64,000 bases of DNA from Amycolatopsis solani (GTDB lineage Bacteria; Actinomycetota; Actinomycetes; Mycobacteriales; Pseudonocardiaceae): contig NZ_JAWQJT010000003.1 in the NCBI RefSeq assembly GCF_033441515.1, positions 1,364,001-1,428,000 on the forward strand, given 5' to 3'. Shown here piece after piece: positions 62,174 through 64,000 of this stretch. The position numbers were made by a program, and so were the translations under genes. Every line of letters starts with the position of its first letter. The stretch's first letter is position 1. A model generated the notes under the pieces. That model did not search any database, was not told where the DNA came from, and saw only the letters and a program-made list of their open reading frames with translations.

Positions 62174-64000
62174 GTGACCACCGGGCCGGTCGAAAAGGAC
62201 GCTCCTGCCGCGATCGCCGCCGAGCACGACGAAGAACGCCCGGCACGCACGCTTCCCCGGGTCCCCGACCGCGTCGTCTACTTCGTGGCGCTGGCCGTCG
62301 CGGTCCTCGTGCTCAAGCAGGTGTTCTTCCCCTTCGCCAAGGGCAACCAGTTCTACCTGGTGCTCTTCCTCGGCACGACGCTCCCGCTGGTCTTCCTCTG
62401 CTACCGCCCGCGCGCCCGCGCGAAGGACGATCCCGGCTGGACGGACTGGGTCCTCGCCGTCGTCGCGCTCGCCGTCGGCCTCTACCCGGTGCTGACCGGG
62501 TACGACGCCTTCCTCGACCGACAGGGCACCCTGTCCCCGCTGGACGTCGTGGCCGGCGCGCTGCTGCTGGTGCTGATCCTCGAAGCCACCCGCCGCACCA
62601 CCGGGCTGGTGCTGCCGATCGTCTGCCTGCTCTTCCTCGCCTACGCCTACTACGGCGGTTTCCTCCCGCAGAACTGGGGCATCGCGCACGCCGGCATCGA
62701 CTTCGGCCAGATCGTCAACGCGCTGTTCAACGACGCCAGCGGGTTCTACGGCACCCCGCTCGACGTCGCGGGCAGCTACATCGTGCTGTTCACCCTCTAC
62801 GGCGCCGTGCTCAACGCCTCCGGCGCGGGCCGGTTCTTCGTGGACATCTCGTTCGCCGCGTTCCGGAAGTCGCGGACGGCGCCGGGCCGGACCACCGTCC
62901 TGTCGGGATTCCTGCTCGGCACGGTGTCCGGGTCGGGCACCGCCACCGCGGTCAGCCTCGGCTCGATCACCTGGCCGATCCTCAAGAAAGCCCACTACCC
63001 CAAGGAAAACGCGGGCGGGCTGCTCGCCGCGGCCGGGATCGGGGCCATCCTCTCGCCGCCGACGCTGGGCGCCGCCGCGTTCATCATCGCCGAGTACCTG
63101 CAGACGTCGTACTTGAAGGTGCTGATCTGGGCGACCGTGCCGACGCTGCTGTACTACCTCGGCATCGTGTTCGCGATGGAGGCCGACGCCCGCCGCTTCA
63201 AGGCCGAAGCGGTCGACGTCCCGCACGAGGATCCGTGGAAGCTGCTGCTGCGCGGCGGCTACCACTTCCTGTCGCTGGCGATCATCGTCGTGTTCCTGGC
63301 GCTGGACATCCCGCCGTTCGCCGCGGTCGTCTACGCCACCGGCGTCGCCGCGCTCTTCGCGCTGATCGCCCGGCGCCACGACGTCCGCGGGTGGGCGAAG
63401 GACATGGTCGACGCGCTTTCGGCCGGGGTGCGCGGGGCGCTGCCGGTGATCGCGGTGTGCGCGGCGGCCGGCGTGATCACCTCGACCATCACCAAGACCG
63501 GGCTCGGCCTCGAACTCGCGGACGCACTGGTGGAGCTGGCCGGGGTGATCAGCGACAACGGCACCGTGGTCCTCATCTTGACCGTGCTGCTCTCGGCCGT
63601 CGCCGTCGGCGTGCTCGGCCTCGCCGTGCCGGTCACCGCGAGCTTCATCATCGCCTGGGTGGTGATCGGCCCCGCGCTGGAGACGCTGGGCGTCGCCGAC
63701 GCCGAGCGCGCGATGTTCATCTTCTACTACGCCGTGCTGTCCGAAGTCACGCCGCCGACCGCGCTCGCCGCCGTCGCTTCGGCGGCGATCACCGGCGGCT
63801 CGGTGCTGGGAACCATGTGGCAGTGCTGGAAGTACACGCTCCCGGCGTTCCTCGTGCCGATCGCCTTCGTGCTCACCGACAACGGCGCCGCGCTGCTGCT
63901 GGAATCCGACGCGCTGACCGCCGTCTGGGTGGCGGCGGTGTCCGCGCTGGCCGTCGCCGCGCTGGCGGTGGTGACCGGCGGCTGGCTGTTCGGGCCGGTC
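62174..64000 (+). CDS. TRAP transporter fused permease (DctQM-type), 3' truncated by window
   Basis: At least 609 residues, open to the right edge with no stop. A hydrophilic N-terminus of about 35 residues is followed by many membrane helices; the conserved permease motif reads GSGTATAVSLGSITWPILKK, then GIGAILSPPTLGAAAFIIAEY. This is the fused small-plus-large permease form that pairs with TAXI-type solute-binding proteins and imports organic acids with sodium. No binding-protein gene lies upstream; it may lie beyond the edge. Confidence 0.88.
   Translation, partial: MTTGPVEKDAPAAIAAEHDEERPARTLPRVPDRVVYFVALAVAVLVLKQVFFPFAKGNQFYLVLFLGTTLPLVFLCYRPRARAKDDPGWTDWVLAVVALAVGLYPVLTGYDAFLDRQGTLSPLDVVAGALLLVLILEATRRTTGLVLPIVCLLFLAYAYYGGFLPQNWGIAHAGIDFGQIVNALFNDASGFYGTPLDVAGSYIVLFTLYGAVLNASGAGRFFVDISFAAFRKSRTAPGRTTVLSGFLLGTVSGSGTATAVSLGSITWPILKKAHYPKENAGGLLAAAGIGAILSPPTLGAAAFIIAEYLQTSYLKVLIWATVPTLLYYLGIVFAMEADARRFKAEAVDVPHEDPWKLLLRGGYHFLSLAIIVVFLALDIPPFAAVVYATGVAALFALIARRHDVRGWAKDMVDALSAGVRGALPVIAVCAAAGVITSTITKTGLGLELADALVELAGVISDNGTVVLILTVLLSAVAVGVLGLAVPVTASFIIAWVVIGPALETLGVADAERAMFIFYYAVLSEVTPPTALAAVASAAITGGSVLGTMWQCWKYTLPAFLVPIAFVLTDNGAALLLESDALTAVWVAAVSALAVAALAVVTGGWLFGPV

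Overview
This 64 kb window is high-GC actinobacterial DNA. Gene order and content point to the Pseudonocardiaceae, most likely an Amycolatopsis-like chromosome; this is inferred, because no rRNA is present. Supporting signs are a mycothiol-dependent isomerase-family gene, PimB-type lipomannan synthesis, an actinobacterial cytochrome bcc-aa3 oxidase (qcrCAB, ctaC, ctaE, ctaF), type VII (ESX) substrates, BsaP beside bioB, and frequent GTG starts. From about 27 kb to 62 kb the genes follow the Mycobacterium tuberculosis Rv2188c-Rv2213 neighbourhood (pimB, NlpC/P60, DnaQ-UvrC hybrid, trpD, ctaE-qcrCAB, ctaF-ctaC, asnB, PfkB kinase, HesB, cobT, ilvE, pepA). I found no tRNA, rRNA, CRISPR array, insertion sequence or phage gene.

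Layout. 0-3.3 kb: secreted trypsin-like protease, a YdeI/OmdA protein, a nucleotidyltransferase and an AMP-binding ligase. 3.5-9.6 kb: an orphan ESX module (two WXG100-type proteins, a helical protein, a PPE-like protein, a DUF1023 hydrolase with an overlapping small partner gene) and, on the other strand, a mycosin whose whole catalytic triad is replaced. 9.6-13.9 kb: nadABC with a divergent NrtR-type regulator and a perfect inverted repeat between them. 14-26.6 kb: LON-domain protein, M48 protease, and a long minus-strand biotin region (SRPBCC, P450, bioA, two SulP-carbonic anhydrase fusions, bioD, bioB, bsaP, DUF2567). bioF is not in the window. 26.7-37.2 kb: pimB, an NlpC/P60 hydrolase with a long structured leader, a Cys-rich small gene and a DnaQ-UvrC nuclease that both carry RecA-independent (PafBC-type) damage promoters, a NYN protein, a MerR regulator and small regulators. 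37.2-47.1 kb: respiratory genes interleaved with trpD, a receiver-like protein, an EamA transporter and a GlxA-type regulator. 47.2-64 kb: asnB, PfkB kinase, HesB, purC, a GntR regulator with three operator-like sites, an IspD-type enzyme, cobT, ilvE, DUF402, pepA and a TRAP permease that runs off the right edge.

Two patterns cut across the window. First, at least fifteen genes have a TANNNT -10 element ending 6-8 bases before the start codon and no Shine-Dalgarno sequence, so they are probably translated from leaderless mRNAs. Second, the gaps between genes hold four families of long, near-perfect palindromes. One family recurs 56 kb apart with a compensated base-pair change, which suggests the hairpin itself is maintained.
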